64,000 nt of DNA from Rariglobus sp. (GCA_029266495.1 JAQSWS010000002.1:61593-125592); one strand, 5' to 3'. Positions 9,117 to 18,240 are shown, counted from the stretch's first letter. Numbers and translations: made by a program. The notes: generated by a model not told the origin, from the letters alone.

Positions 9117-10979
9117 ATGATCAATCTTCTTCACTCCCCGCTCCCCGAATCTGAAATCGCCGCGATCCTCGCCGCCTCCGCCGGCCGGCCCGCGCTCCCA
9201 CCCCTCGGCGACGCCGCCTGGTCCGCCGTTCGCGACAACCCCGCGGTCACTTCATGGCTCGCCCCGCTCACAACACGCGCCGGCGCCGAAGCCGGTGAGC
9301 CGCTCGAGTCCCTTACCGACGAACTCTACGCCGACTTTTTCAAGACCGGCGCGCGCCTCCCTTTCGAGAACGTCTATTTTGAACGCCGCCGCCGTCTCGG
9401 CCGCGCCGCCATGGCCGTCCTCCTTGGAGACAACGCAACCCGCGCCCGTCTGCTGCCTTCGTTCCTCAAAAAACTCGGCGAGATCATGGACGAGGAATCG
9501 TGGTCCCTGCCCGCGCACGTCTGGAGCGAGCCCACCGGAAAAAATCCGTGGATGATCGATCTCTTCGCCGCCGAGACCGCCAACAATCTCGCCGACCTGC
9601 TCGTCGTCTTCGCCGCCGTCATCCCCCCCGCTCTTGCGCAACGCATCAAGACGCGCCTCCACGTCCAGATCTTCGAAAACTACGTCAACCCCCGCGCCAA
9701 GTTCCACTGGCCTGACATCACCAACAACTGGAACGCCGTCTGCCACCAGGGCGTCCTCGGCGCCGCCCTCGCCATCGAGGAAGATCACGCGCTCGTCGCC
9801 CGCATGCTGTCGCTTGCCGCCGGCCGCCTGCCCGCGTTTCTCAGCGGCTACGGCTCCGATGGCGCCACCTCCGAGGGCCCCGGCTACTGGTCCTACGGCT
9901 TCGGCTGGTTCGCCGAACTCAATGCGCAGCTCGAACACCGCACACGCGGACAACTCTCCGTCCTTGAGGGCGACACCAAGGTCGCCGCCATCGCCCGCTT
10001 CGCCCCGCAAGTGACGCTCGCCGGAGGTCATTTCGTAAACTTCTCCGATGGCGGCCGCACCGGCCGGCTCAGCCCTTCGCTGCTCACCTACCTCGGCCAG
10101 CGTCTCGCCGACCCCATCCTCACCGCCCAAGGCGCCGCGCTCTACCGCAGCCAGGCCGACACCGGCCTCGACTTGAATATTCTCCGCACCGACTTCTTCT
10201 TCCTCACGCGCCTCGCGCTCCGCGCGCCCGCGCCGGCCCAGCTGGCCGCCGCCCGTGAACCCGTGCATCCCGACGTGTTCTTTGACGATTACGGCGCGAT
10301 CGTCACGCGCGGCACCGACGCCCGCGGGCACCTTTGGGAATTCGCCGCCAAGGGCGGGCACAATGCCGAGCACCACAATCACAACGACTGCGGCAGTTTT
10401 CTCCTCAACATCGACGGTGCGCCCGCGCTCATCGAAATCGGCGCGCCCGAATACACCCGCGCGTTCTTCAGCGATAAACGCTACGAGTTCCTCGCCGCAC
10501 GCTCGCTCGGGCATTCCGTTCCCTTCGTCAACGGCTGCGAACAACCCGCCGGCCCTGAGTTCGCCGCCACCGTGCTCAAGGTCGAGGTCGGCGGAAACCG
10601 CATCGAGTTCAAGGTCGATCTCACAAAGTGCTACCCGCCCGCCGCCCGCTGCAAAAAACTCCACCGCGCGTGGGTCTTCGAAAAATCCGCCGGTATCCTT
10701 TCCGTGACCGACACCTTCGAACTCGACGGCCCCGGCTCCGTGGAATCGATGCTCATCTGCCAGGATCCGGTCACCCGCGAGGGCCCTGACGCACTCATCG
10801 CCACACCCAAGGCCGTCCTCCGCATCGTGCCGTCCGCCGGCACCACGCTCGGCGCCATCGAGATCTGCGACTACCGCGGCCACCACGGCACCGACGAAAA
10901 AATCAACCGCGCCCGCTTCGCCCCGTTGAGTCTGCCCGCCACGACGGGCAGCATCGGCTACAAGATCACCCTCGCCTGA
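9117..10979 (+). CDS. Heparinase II/III-family protein without signal peptide
   Basis: 620 residues from ATG 9117; an upstream in-frame ATG at 9066 is less likely. The N-terminal half is an (alpha/alpha) toroid (NWNAVCHQGVLGAAL; GYGSDGATSEGPGYWSYGFG), and the second half a beta-sandwich holding GHNAEHHNHNDCGSFLLN, the metal/substrate site of heparinase II/III-type polysaccharide lyases. Family members cleave uronic-acid polysaccharides by beta-elimination. No export signal is visible, so it may act on imported oligosaccharides in the cytoplasm. The neighbours (a LamG surface protein and an AraC regulator) support a carbohydrate role. The substrate cannot be assigned. Confidence 0.82.
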   Translation: MINLLHSPLPESEIAAILAASAGRPALPPLGDAAWSAVRDNPAVTSWLAPLTTRAGAEAGEPLESLTDELYADFFKTGARLPFENVYFERRRRLGRAAMAVLLGDNATRARLLPSFLKKLGEIMDEESWSLPAHVWSEPTGKNPWMIDLFAAETANNLADLLVVFAAVIPPALAQRIKTRLHVQIFENYVNPRAKFHWPDITNNWNAVCHQGVLGAALAIEEDHALVARMLSLAAGRLPAFLSGYGSDGATSEGPGYWSYGFGWFAELNAQLEHRTRGQLSVLEGDTKVAAIARFAPQVTLAGGHFVNFSDGGRTGRLSPSLLTYLGQRLADPILTAQGAALYRSQADTGLDLNILRTDFFFLTRLALRAPAPAQLAAAREPVHPDVFFDDYGAIVTRGTDARGHLWEFAAKGGHNAEHHNHNDCGSFLLNIDGAPALIEIGAPEYTRAFFSDKRYEFLAARSLGHSVPFVNGCEQPAGPEFAATVLKVEVGGNRIEFKVDLTKCYPPAARCKKLHRAWVFEKSAGILSVTDTFELDGPGSVESMLICQDPVTREGPDALIATPKAVLRIVPSAGTTLGAIEICDYRGHHGTDEKINRARFAPLSLPATTGSIGYKITLA

Positions 10980-10987
10980 GCGGCCCC

Positions 10988-11017
10988 AATCGGCGCGGCG
11001 AAGAGCACCAGCCGATT
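10988..11017. terminator. Inverted repeat between convergent genes
   Basis: AATCGGC at 10988 and GCCGATT at 11011 pair across 16 bases, overlapping the glpD stop codon. A weak bidirectional terminator candidate. Confidence 0.3.
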
Positions 11018-12581
11018 ACGACTCCCGTTCGAAAATATATCCCCGCGCCAGCTCCGTGTAAGCGTTGACCTGGGCCTGCCGCCAGGCGTCCTCCCGGCCC
11101 AGTTCCTCCGCCAGCAACCGCGCCACCACGGGTGCCGCCTCGATCGAGGCGCGCGCGTTGAGCAACAACGCGCGCGTGCGTCGCGCCAGCACGTCTTCAA
11201 CCGTGCGCGCCTGTTCGTGCCGCGCATGCCAGATCACCTCCGCCTGTTGATACGCCAAGGCCGGGTGAATGCGCTCCGCCCACCCGGGGTGCGCGTGCAG
11301 CAGCGCCCGAATGCCCGCCGCGTCGGCACCGTAAACCTGAAGGTTCTCCTCCGCCGGGCACTCCAGCGTCCAGCCATGGATTCTCAATTCCTTCGTGTTC
11401 CCGTGGCGCCGCGGAAGCCCGCAGGCCTTTTCGGCATGATCGAGCACGTCCTCGGCCATTTTACGGTAGGTCGTCCACTTGCCTCCCGTGATCGTGACCA
11501 GACCGCTTTCGCTCACCAGAATGGTGTGTTCGCGGGACAATTTCGCCGTGCTGCCCGCTCCCGCCGTCTTCACTAGCGGACGCTGGCCGGCAAACACGCT
11601 CAATACATCCGCCGCCGCCGGGTCCCTGGACAGATACTTCCGTGCATGCTCCAGCACGAAACGGCACTCCTCCGCCAGGGCGCGCGGCTCCATCGACGCC
11701 TCCGGCACCGGCGTGTCGGTCGTGCCAATCACCACGCAATCGTGCCAGGGCACCGCAAAAAGCACGCGATCGTCCGCCGTCTTGGGGATCATCATCGCCG
11801 CTTCGCCCGGCATGAATGCCTTCGGCAGCACCAGATGAACGCCCTGGCTCACCGTGACAACCGGGCGGCTCGAGACGGCATCCATCGTTCGTAATGAATC
11901 CACGAATACACCCGTCGCATTGATCACCGAACGCGCGCGGACTTCGAACTCGCCGCCGGTTTCCTCGTCCCGCACCTTCACCCCGGCAATCCGCCCCGCG
12001 TCCTTGATGAAACCGGTGCAGGCGCAGTAGTTGAGCACCACCGCCCCGTGCTCGTCCGCCGTCTGCGCGAGGTTGATCGCCAGCCGCGCATCGTCGAACT
12101 GGCCGTCATGGTAAAGCACCCCGCTGGCGAGCCCCTCCGGCTCCACGGTCGGGATCATCCCAAGGGTTTCTTTGCGGCTCAGGACCCGGGAGGAACCAAG
12201 GCTCAGCCCGCCCGCCATCGCATCGTAGAGCTTCAAGCCGATGCCATAAAACGGCCCGTCCCACCATGTGTAGTTGGGAATGACGAAGGCTAGGTTGTGC
12301 ACCAGGTGCGGAGCATTGCGCAGCAACCGCCCGCGCTCACGGAGCGCCTCCCGGACGAGCGAAATATTCCCCTGTTTCAGGTAGCGCACGCCTCCATGCA
12401 CCAGCTTGGTCGAACGGCTTGACGTGCCCTTGGCGAAATCGTGGCGCTCGATCAACGCGACTCGATGCCCGCGCACCGCCGCTTCAACCGCGGCCCCGAG
12501 CCCGGTGGCACCGCCCCCGACGATGAGCACATCGAAGGAGCCGGCTGCACGGAGGCGTTCAAGGGCGGAAGCGCGTTGCAT
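11016..12581 (-). CDS. glpD: Glycerol-3-phosphate dehydrogenase, FAD-dependent
   Basis: 521 residues from ATG 12581. The N-terminal dinucleotide fold FDVLIVGGGATGLGAA binds FAD, followed by the family words FAKGTSSRSTKLVHGGVRYL and YGIGLKLYDAMAG. The C-terminal DAO-C domain contains TITGGKWTTYRKMAEDV. It oxidises sn-glycerol 3-phosphate to dihydroxyacetone phosphate and feeds electrons to the quinone pool at the inner membrane. The length is normal for the family. It lies 77 bases downstream of the adenine deaminase gene on the same strand with a hairpin between, so cotranscription is doubtful. No glpF or glpK is nearby. Confidence 0.93.
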   Translation of the reverse strand: MQRASALERLRAAGSFDVLIVGGGATGLGAAVEAAVRGHRVALIERHDFAKGTSSRSTKLVHGGVRYLKQGNISLVREALRERGRLLRNAPHLVHNLAFVIPNYTWWDGPFYGIGLKLYDAMAGGLSLGSSRVLSRKETLGMIPTVEPEGLASGVLYHDGQFDDARLAINLAQTADEHGAVVLNYCACTGFIKDAGRIAGVKVRDEETGGEFEVRARSVINATGVFVDSLRTMDAVSSRPVVTVSQGVHLVLPKAFMPGEAAMMIPKTADDRVLFAVPWHDCVVIGTTDTPVPEASMEPRALAEECRFVLEHARKYLSRDPAAADVLSVFAGQRPLVKTAGAGSTAKLSREHTILVSESGLVTITGGKWTTYRKMAEDVLDHAEKACGLPRRHGNTKELRIHGWTLECPAEENLQVYGADAAGIRALLHAHPGWAERIHPALAYQQAEVIWHARHEQARTVEDVLARRTRALLLNARASIEAAPVVARLLAEELGREDAWRQAQVNAYTELARGYIFERES

Positions 12582-12626
12582 GCGTTCACTATCGGCCTCC
12601 TTTGAATTTAAACCAACTGTCTTTGT

Positions 12627-12641
12627 CTCCGCCCGGCGGAG
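12627..12641 (-). terminator. Hairpin between adenine deaminase and glpD
   Basis: CTCCGCC and GGCGGAG are perfect arms around one base (effective loop CCCGG). It is 18 bases after the deaminase stop on the minus strand. No T-run. Confidence 0.4.
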
Positions 12642-12658
12642 GCGCGCCCGCGCTGCGC

Positions 12659-14287
12659 CTACCCCGACACCGGCACAAAACCCCACTTCGCCGCCGAGAA
12701 CAACCCGCGGTCGCTCAGTTTCAGATCAGGGATCACCAGCAGCGCCATGAACGACAGCGTCATAAACGGCGCATCGAGCCGGGAACCCAGCTTCTTCGCC
12801 GCGCGGTCAAGCCGCGTGTAGAGTCGCGCCGCCTCGCGGCCGTCAACCGCCGACATCAACCCCGCGATCGGCAGCGGCAGCACCGCCTTCACGCGCGGCC
12901 CGACCACGCTCAACCCGCCGCGTCCGGCAATGACGAGGTTCACCGCCGCCGCCAGCGACGCATCATCCACGCCCACCGCCACGATGTTGTGCGAATCGTG
13001 TGCAACCGACGATGCCAGCGCCCCCGCCTTCAGCCCGAATCCGCGGACCAGCCCCACGGCCACCGGTGCGCGCGGCGCATAGCGGTTCACCACCGCGATC
13101 TTCAACACATCGCCCGCAACCCCGCATTCGGACACCGGCAACCGGAGGTGTTTCGTCACCAGCTGTCCGTTGAGCGCCTCGATCACGTTCACCGTTTCGC
13201 CTGCGGTTTTCACCGCGAAATCCGCCGCCTTCACCGGGCGCGCCTTGAACTTGTTGGCAATCCTTGGCGCCAGCCGCGGCAACCGCGAACGCCCGCCCGA
13301 GGCCACCTGGACCCCGTCGATGTAAGTGCGCTTCACCTTAAAATTCCGCCAGCTCTCCACCACGATGAAATCCGCCGCGTCGCCTTCGCGCAGCAAGCCC
13401 ACCCCGAGCGAATAGTGCTCCACCGGATTCACCGAGGCGGCGCGCAGCACGGCAAATTTATCCGCGCCCGACTCCAGGGCCCGCCGCACATGCTCGTCCA
13501 GATGCCGCTTCACCAGCAGGTCGGGATGCAGGTCGTCGCAGCAGAACATGCATCGGTCCGGATGCGACTTCAGCAGCGGCGCAAGCGCGGCAAAATTGCG
13601 CGCCGCCGAACCCTCGCGAATAAGAATCTTCATTCCGGCGGCGAGCTTGTCCCTCGCCTCCTCGATCGTGAAACACTCGTGATCCGTCGTCGGACCCGCG
13701 TCCGCATAAGCCTTCGCCTGCTTCCCGCGCAGTCCCGGGGCATGACCGTCGATCTGTTTGCCTTCGCGCCGCGCCGCCGCGATCATCGCCATCAATTCCG
13801 GATCGCGTCCCAGCACACCGGGAAAGTTCATCACCTCGGCGAGGTAGCGCACGTCCTTGCGGGCGAGCAGGCGGGCCACCGCCTTCGAATCAAGCTTCGC
13901 GCCCGCCGTTTCGAACGTGGTCGCCGGCACGCACGAAGGCGCGCCAAAGTTGAACTTGAGCGGCGAACGCCTTGCATCCGCCAGCATGTAGCGCACACCC
14001 GCCTCGCCAAGGACGTTGGCGATCTCGTGCGGATCCGAAACGGTCGCCACCGTGCCATGGATCACCGCCAGCCGGGCAAACTCCGACGGCGGCAGCAGGG
14101 AACTCTCGATATGGATGTGCGCATCCACCAACCCAGGCATGATCAACCGGTTCTCCTTGACCGCATCGTCCCTCCTTATCGCCTTAATGCGCCCCCCGCG
14201 CCATTCCACCGTGCCGGGAAACACCACCCGCCGGTGCAGATCCACAATTTGCCCCGAGAGCCTTTGCAGGCGCGCCTGAATCTTCAT
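12659..14287 (-). CDS. ade: Adenine deaminase (AdeC type)
   Basis: 542 residues from ATG 14287. An amidohydrolase with the metal motif MPGLVDAHIHIESS, then TVATVSDPHEIANVLG, PSCVPATTFETAGA and the C-terminal AHDSHNIVAVG, all characteristic of bacterial AdeC enzymes. It converts adenine to hypoxanthine and ammonia in purine salvage, using a dinuclear metal centre. The length is close to the usual 550-600. It starts 73 bases from a divergently transcribed unknown gene. There is no purine regulator or permease beside it. Confidence 0.92.
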   Translation of the reverse strand: MKIQARLQRLSGQIVDLHRRVVFPGTVEWRGGRIKAIRRDDAVKENRLIMPGLVDAHIHIESSLLPPSEFARLAVIHGTVATVSDPHEIANVLGEAGVRYMLADARRSPLKFNFGAPSCVPATTFETAGAKLDSKAVARLLARKDVRYLAEVMNFPGVLGRDPELMAMIAAARREGKQIDGHAPGLRGKQAKAYADAGPTTDHECFTIEEARDKLAAGMKILIREGSAARNFAALAPLLKSHPDRCMFCCDDLHPDLLVKRHLDEHVRRALESGADKFAVLRAASVNPVEHYSLGVGLLREGDAADFIVVESWRNFKVKRTYIDGVQVASGGRSRLPRLAPRIANKFKARPVKAADFAVKTAGETVNVIEALNGQLVTKHLRLPVSECGVAGDVLKIAVVNRYAPRAPVAVGLVRGFGLKAGALASSVAHDSHNIVAVGVDDASLAAAVNLVIAGRGGLSVVGPRVKAVLPLPIAGLMSAVDGREAARLYTRLDRAAKKLGSRLDAPFMTLSFMALLVIPDLKLSDRGLFSAAKWGFVPVSG

Positions 14288-14360
14288 CCCTCCACCCTCA
14301 TACTTCCCGCCGCTCTTGCGCAACCCTCCGTAACAGCCAATACGTTACCCCCATATTCCC

Positions 14361-16400
14361 ATGTCCTCCTCCCAGCGCCTCGTCGTCGAACTCTCCACGT
14401 ATTTCCTGCAAGCCGCGGTGGCCGCGGGCGGCCGGCTCGTCGCACATCGCGAATTCGCGCCGGATGATGCCGCGGGACTCGCCTCCTTTATCGCGGAAAA
14501 CGCCACCGGCCTGCCGCTGGACATGGCGCTCATCGCCCCGGCCTCGAGCCTGGCGGAGCTGCTGCCCGCCGATGCACCGGCATCGCAGCGCACCGTCAAC
14601 GCGCTGCTGGCCAGAACCGCGAACATCGGCGGCTCCGACGCGCTGCTCGCGGCCTGCGATGTAGTCGAAGGCCGGATACCAATGACCGATGTCGCCTCGG
14701 CCTGGCTGGTGACCGCGATCACCGCCGACGACGCCCATGCCGCCAGCCGGCAACTGAACGCACTCGGGCTGGCTCCGGCCACCTGGGCGCCCGCCCTCCC
14801 CTCCGAACTGGGCGCAGTCGTGGAATTGATTCGCGACACGCCCGGCGCCTCCCGCGTCGTCGTATGGGAGCCGGGCGAGTCGTCCGCGCGCCTGTGGACC
14901 ATCTCCCCGGCCGGCATTGAATCCGTCAGGGAGGCGCCCGCCGGCTTCACCCAGATCTTTGAAACGGTGCAGACCGAACTCGGCCTGAAATTCCGCGCCG
15001 CCGCGACCAAGCTGTTTTTCAACGCCAGCTACGATTTTGGAGAGGCCGCCGATCGAATCGCCGCCCGCCTTGGCACGCTCTTGCGCGACGCCTTGGGTGA
15101 AACCCCTCCGGCCCTCCATGTGCTCGGGTTGCCCTCAGGCCAGGCCTGGCTGCCCAAGGCCATCGCCAAGTCCTTGGGCACCACCGCCTGGAGCCCCTCC
15201 CAGTCCACGGCCTATGCACGTTACGGCGTGGCCGTGGACCTGCTGTCACCGCGTGTGGTCGGGCTCCTCCAGGCCGCCGCCGCGGGCTGGGTGGGTGGTC
15301 AATGGCTGCCCGCCTGGATCACCCCCGCCACCGTGCTCGCCGCGACGGCCAATGCAACCCCGGCCCCCGTGCCAGCTCCCGCCCCGGCACCGACCCCACC
15401 CGCCGCCCCGGCGGTTGTCCCTGCCGCCCCAAAGCCTGCATCCAAGATCGTTCCCCCGGCCCCAAAACCCGCGCCAAAGCCCGCACCTGCACCCGCGGCT
15501 CCTCCGGCCAAAACCCCCGCGCCGGTCCGGCCTTCCCCCGCCCCCGCCCCTGCCGCGCCCGCCCCCGCCGCCCAGCCCAAAACGCCGTTCCCGCTTGTCC
15601 CCGTGCTGGTCGGCCTCGTGGCGCTTGTGGTGGTCGTCGGCACCATCGTCTTCATCCGCAGACCCGCCTCGAAACCCGCCCCCACATCCGCGCCCGTCGC
15701 GGCCTCCGCGGCGAAACCCGCTCCTGCGGCAACATCGGCGGCGGCCGCCAAACCAACCGGAGCCAACCCGGCCGCCCTCGAAGCCGAAGTGAAGCGCGAC
15801 CCCCTTGGCTTTAAAAACGACCGCTACCAATTCAGCGTTTCAAGCAAGGGCGTGCTCACGGACTTCCTCGCAGCCGGACGGCCCAAGCCCTGGATACGCA
15901 ACCTCGGCTTCATGCGGCTCTACGGGGTCTCGACTCTTCCCGACGGCGGCCGGGCGGTGCGCCGGGCCGGCGACATGAGCAGTCCGGACTACCGGGCCAA
16001 GGTCAACAAACGGGTGCGCGACGGCGTCGTGGTGTTCGACGTGGATGTGTCCCACCCCAAATTCGCGTTCACCCAAACCTTCGTATGCCTGCCCGGTTCG
16101 CTCAAGGTCGAGGTGCGGTTCAAGCCCACGGCCCTGACCGACAATCAAGGCCCCCTGGATGCAATTTATGGCGTGCACTTTGAGACGGCGGATTTCCATA
16201 GCGCGACGAGCAAACCGCTGATGGAGCCGGGATCGTTGACGTATGGCACCAAGCGGGGCCCGCTGGTCCTGCGCCACGGAGAGTTCAAGGGACCCGGCCC
16301 GCAGCCCGTCGTGGGAGATCCCGCCCTGGCTTCGTTCGTGCTCGCGATGGCCGGACAGCCTTCCGAACAGGTGCTGAACTACGAGATTACCCTGCCCTGA
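14361..16400 (+). CDS. Unknown single-pass membrane protein with actin-like N-terminal domain
   Basis: 679 residues. Residues 1-310 have the strand/loop pattern of the actin-like ATPase superfamily and look remotely like PilM/GspL cytoplasmic domains (RLVVELSTYFLQAAV at the start; ALHVLGLPSGQAWLPKAIA near 255 where such proteins have the second nucleotide loop). A Pro/Ala/Lys-rich linker (about 330-405) leads to one transmembrane helix (about 410-433), a second Ala/Pro linker, and a beta-rich C-terminal domain of about 200 residues that would be periplasmic. I do not recognise the full architecture. It ends seven bases before thiD, so it may be cotranscribed, but no pilus or secretion gene adjoins it. 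Confidence 0.65.
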   Translation: MSSSQRLVVELSTYFLQAAVAAGGRLVAHREFAPDDAAGLASFIAENATGLPLDMALIAPASSLAELLPADAPASQRTVNALLARTANIGGSDALLAACDVVEGRIPMTDVASAWLVTAITADDAHAASRQLNALGLAPATWAPALPSELGAVVELIRDTPGASRVVVWEPGESSARLWTISPAGIESVREAPAGFTQIFETVQTELGLKFRAAATKLFFNASYDFGEAADRIAARLGTLLRDALGETPPALHVLGLPSGQAWLPKAIAKSLGTTAWSPSQSTAYARYGVAVDLLSPRVVGLLQAAAAGWVGGQWLPAWITPATVLAATANATPAPVPAPAPAPTPPAAPAVVPAAPKPASKIVPPAPKPAPKPAPAPAAPPAKTPAPVRPSPAPAPAAPAPAAQPKTPFPLVPVLVGLVALVVVVGTIVFIRRPASKPAPTSAPVAASAAKPAPAATSAAAAKPTGANPAALEAEVKRDPLGFKNDRYQFSVSSKGVLTDFLAAGRPKPWIRNLGFMRLYGVSTLPDGGRAVRRAGDMSSPDYRAKVNKRVRDGVVVFDVDVSHPKFAFTQTFVCLPGSLKVEVRFKPTALTDNQGPLDAIYGVHFETADFHSATSKPLMEPGSLTYGTKRGPLVLRHGEFKGPGPQPVVGDPALASFVLAMAGQPSEQVLNYEITLP

Positions 16401-16407
16401 GGGCCTC

Positions 16408-17232
16408 ATGATTCCCAACGTCCTCAGCATCGCCGGCGTCGATCCCTCGGGCGGAGCCGGCCTCCTCGCCGACCTGAAGGCGTTCTCCGCCCTTGGAGCC
16501 TACGGCACCGGCGTCGTCGCCGCGCTCACCGCACAAAACACGCAAGGCGTCACCGGCGTGCAACCCGTGCCCGCGGAATTCATCGCGCAGCAGATCGACA
16601 CGCTGTTCGCCGACGTGCGCATCGACGCGGTCAAACTCGGCATGCTCGGAACGTCCGACGTCGTCGCCACCGTCGCCGCCGCCCTGCGCCGCCATGGCGT
16701 TCGCCGTCTCGTCGTCGACCCCGTGATGGTGTCGAAAAGCGGCCATCACCTGCTCTCGCCCGATGCTGTCGCCGCCTTGAAACAGGAGCTGCTTCCCCTC
16801 GCCGAAATCATCACGCCCAATCTTCCCGAGGCCGAGGTTCTTCTCGGCGGCGCACCCATTCGCTCGCTTGCCGACATGCGCGATGCAGCCCGCGCTCTTC
16901 ACCAACTCGGCCCGCGGATCGTGATGCTCAAAGGCGGTCACCTCGACGGCCCCGAAAGCGTTGACGTGATCGACGACGGCGTGACGCAAACCGAACTGCG
17001 GGCCGTGCGGATCGTCACCAAAAACACCCACGGCACCGGCTGCACCCTGTCCGCCGCGATCGCCGCATTGCTTCCGCAACACCCCGATCCGCTCGACGCG
17101 ATCCGCGCCGCCAAGGACTACCTCACCGCCGCCATCGCCGCCTCCGGCCGGCTTTCCGTCGGTTCCGGCCACGGCCCCGTGCATCATTTCCACGATCTTT
17201 GGCAGGTCTCCCCCTCCCCGGGCAGGCGTTGA
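16408..17232 (+). CDS. thiD: Hydroxymethylpyrimidine/phosphomethylpyrimidine kinase
   Basis: 274 residues. Ribokinase-fold enzyme of thiamine synthesis that phosphorylates HMP and HMP-phosphate with ATP. Recognised by SIAGVDPSGGAGLLADLKAF at the start, VKLGMLGT, VVDPVMVSKSGHHLL, ITPNLPEAEVLLG and the anion-hole motif KNTHGTGCTLSAAIAA near the C-terminus. Length is typical. No other thiamine genes are in the window and no TPP riboswitch is seen in front of it. It lies seven bases after an unknown membrane-protein gene; its stop codon overlaps the promoter-like TTGACA of the downstream toxin-antitoxin module. Confidence 0.95.
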   Translation: MIPNVLSIAGVDPSGGAGLLADLKAFSALGAYGTGVVAALTAQNTQGVTGVQPVPAEFIAQQIDTLFADVRIDAVKLGMLGTSDVVATVAAALRRHGVRRLVVDPVMVSKSGHHLLSPDAVAALKQELLPLAEIITPNLPEAEVLLGGAPIRSLADMRDAARALHQLGPRIVMLKGGHLDGPESVDVIDDGVTQTELRAVRIVTKNTHGTGCTLSAAIAALLPQHPDPLDAIRAAKDYLTAAIAASGRLSVGSGHGPVHHFHDLWQVSPSPGRR

Positions 17233-17262
17233 CAAAGTAATACTTAATAATAAAAGTATTAC
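17229..17262 (+). promoter_or_regulatory. Promoter and autoregulatory operator of the AbrB-VapC module
   Basis: TTGACA at 17229-17234 is a -35-like box. A perfect nine-base inverted repeat GTAATACTT (17237-17245) and AAGTATTAC (17254-17262) follows, ending one base before the antitoxin ATG. The AT-rich stretch stands out in a GC-rich sequence. AbrB/MazE-fold antitoxins typically bind such palindromes to repress their own operon. Confidence 0.6.
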
Positions 17263-17263
17263 C

Positions 17264-17494
17264 ATGAAGCTCACCACCAAGGGTCAGGTCACCATCCCCT
17301 TGAAGCTGCGCAAGCGTTACGGTCTCGCCGCCCGCACCGAGGTCACCTTTGAAGCCGCCGAAGGCGGTGTTCTCATCAAACCTGCGTCTGCTCCACGCCT
17401 GCAACGCCTGAAAACCGCGCTGCGGCGGGCGCGCGGCAGCGCCACCTCCGGCCTCACGACCGGCGACATCATGCGCCAGACCCGCGGCGAATGA
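17264..17494 (+). CDS. AbrB/SpoVT-fold antitoxin
   Basis: 76 residues. The N-terminal swapped-hairpin motif MKLTTKGQVTIPLKLRKRYG is the signature of AbrB/MazE/VapB DNA-binding antitoxins, with the acidic-hydrophobic strand TEVTFEA and LIKPA after it. The C-terminal Arg-rich half probably wraps the toxin. Its stop codon overlaps the start of the PIN toxin gene (ATGA at 17491). A perfect palindrome immediately upstream is the probable autoregulatory site. Confidence 0.88.
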   Translation: MKLTTKGQVTIPLKLRKRYGLAARTEVTFEAAEGGVLIKPASAPRLQRLKTALRRARGSATSGLTTGDIMRQTRGE

Positions 17495-17895
17495 GCATGG
17501 TCCTGGTCGACGCCAACGTCCTGATCGACATCTTCACCGACGACCCCCAATGGCGGGCATGGTCGGAAGAGCAGTTATTGATCGCCGCCGTCACGGATGA
17601 GCTGGCGATCAACCCGATCATTTACGCCGAACTCGCCCCTGCCTACCGCACCCAGGCGACATTGGACCGTGCGTTGCGCGATCTTGATCTGAAACGTTTG
17701 TCCCTCCCTTACGAAGCTGGTTTTATCGCCGCCCAGGCTTTCATGGCCTATCGTCGCAGTGACGGTATCAAACGCTCGCCGCTCCCTGATTTCTATATCG
17801 GTGCCCACGCCCAAGTTGACGGCCTGCGCCTGCTCACTCGCGACACGGTTCGCTACCAGACTTATTTTCCAAAAGTTACGCTGATTGCCCCCTGA
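17491..17895 (+). CDS. VapC-type PIN-domain toxin
   Basis: 134 residues. PIN-domain ribonuclease with VLVDANVLIDIF at the start (first acidic ligand Asp), an NPIIYAELAPAY segment (second, Glu), and DFYIGAHAQVDGLRLLTRDTVRYQTYF at the end supplying the remaining acidic residues. VapC toxins cleave tRNA or rRNA in a Mg-dependent way when released from their antitoxin. The start overlaps the antitoxin stop by four bases, which implies translational coupling; the next ATG (17497) is an alternative. A phosphatase-like gene begins three bases after its stop. Confidence 0.88.
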   Translation: MSMVLVDANVLIDIFTDDPQWRAWSEEQLLIAAVTDELAINPIIYAELAPAYRTQATLDRALRDLDLKRLSLPYEAGFIAAQAFMAYRRSDGIKRSPLPDFYIGAHAQVDGLRLLTRDTVRYQTYFPKVTLIAP

Positions 17896-17898
17896 TCT

Positions 17899-18240
17899 TT
17901 GCCGAAAACCAAGCTCCTCTTCCTCTGCTCGCGCAACCAATGGCGTTCCCCCACCGCCGAGGCGTTGTTCAAAAACCACCCGCGCTACGATGCCCGCTCC
18001 GCCGGCACGGAAAACGGCGCACGCATCAAGGTCACCGCCTGCCATCTCGGCTGGGCCGACATCATCTTTTGCATGGAACGTAAACACGCCGACCGCCTCC
18101 GGGAAAAATTCCCCGAAGATCTCGCCGGCAAACCCGTCATCATCCTGCGCATCCCCGACGACTACCCCGCCGCCCACGATCCCGCTCTCATTGAACACCT
18201 GCGCACCGCCCTGGCCCCGCATCTTTCCCCTTTCTCCTAA
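17899..18240 (+). CDS. Low-molecular-weight protein-tyrosine-phosphatase-like protein
   Basis: 113 residues from a TTG start directly behind the VapC stop. The CX5RS active-site loop is present as CSRNQWRS (C10, R16), and DDYP later in the chain could supply the general acid. It belongs to the short branch of the arsenate-reductase/LMW-PTP fold (family members about 110 residues; classical enzymes about 150). It may dephosphorylate a protein or small molecule. The three-base spacing puts it on the toxin-antitoxin transcript. Whether it functions with the module is unknown. Confidence 0.75.
   Translation: MPKTKLLFLCSRNQWRSPTAEALFKNHPRYDARSAGTENGARIKVTACHLGWADIIFCMERKHADRLREKFPEDLAGKPVIILRIPDDYPAAHDPALIEHLRTALAPHLSPFS

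Noticed and set aside
9252..10886. Minus-strand open frame opposite the heparinase-like gene
   Set aside because: No recognisable motif; the plus-strand gene has the HHNHND site and a normal length.
12602..14467. Plus-strand open frame opposite adenine deaminase
   Set aside because: His/Arg/Gln/Pro-rich nonsense composition; the deaminase on the other strand has all family motifs.
15301..15780. Tandem repeat array in the 679-residue protein gene
   Set aside because: This is a Pro/Ala/Lys-rich linker with irregular codons, not a precise DNA repeat.
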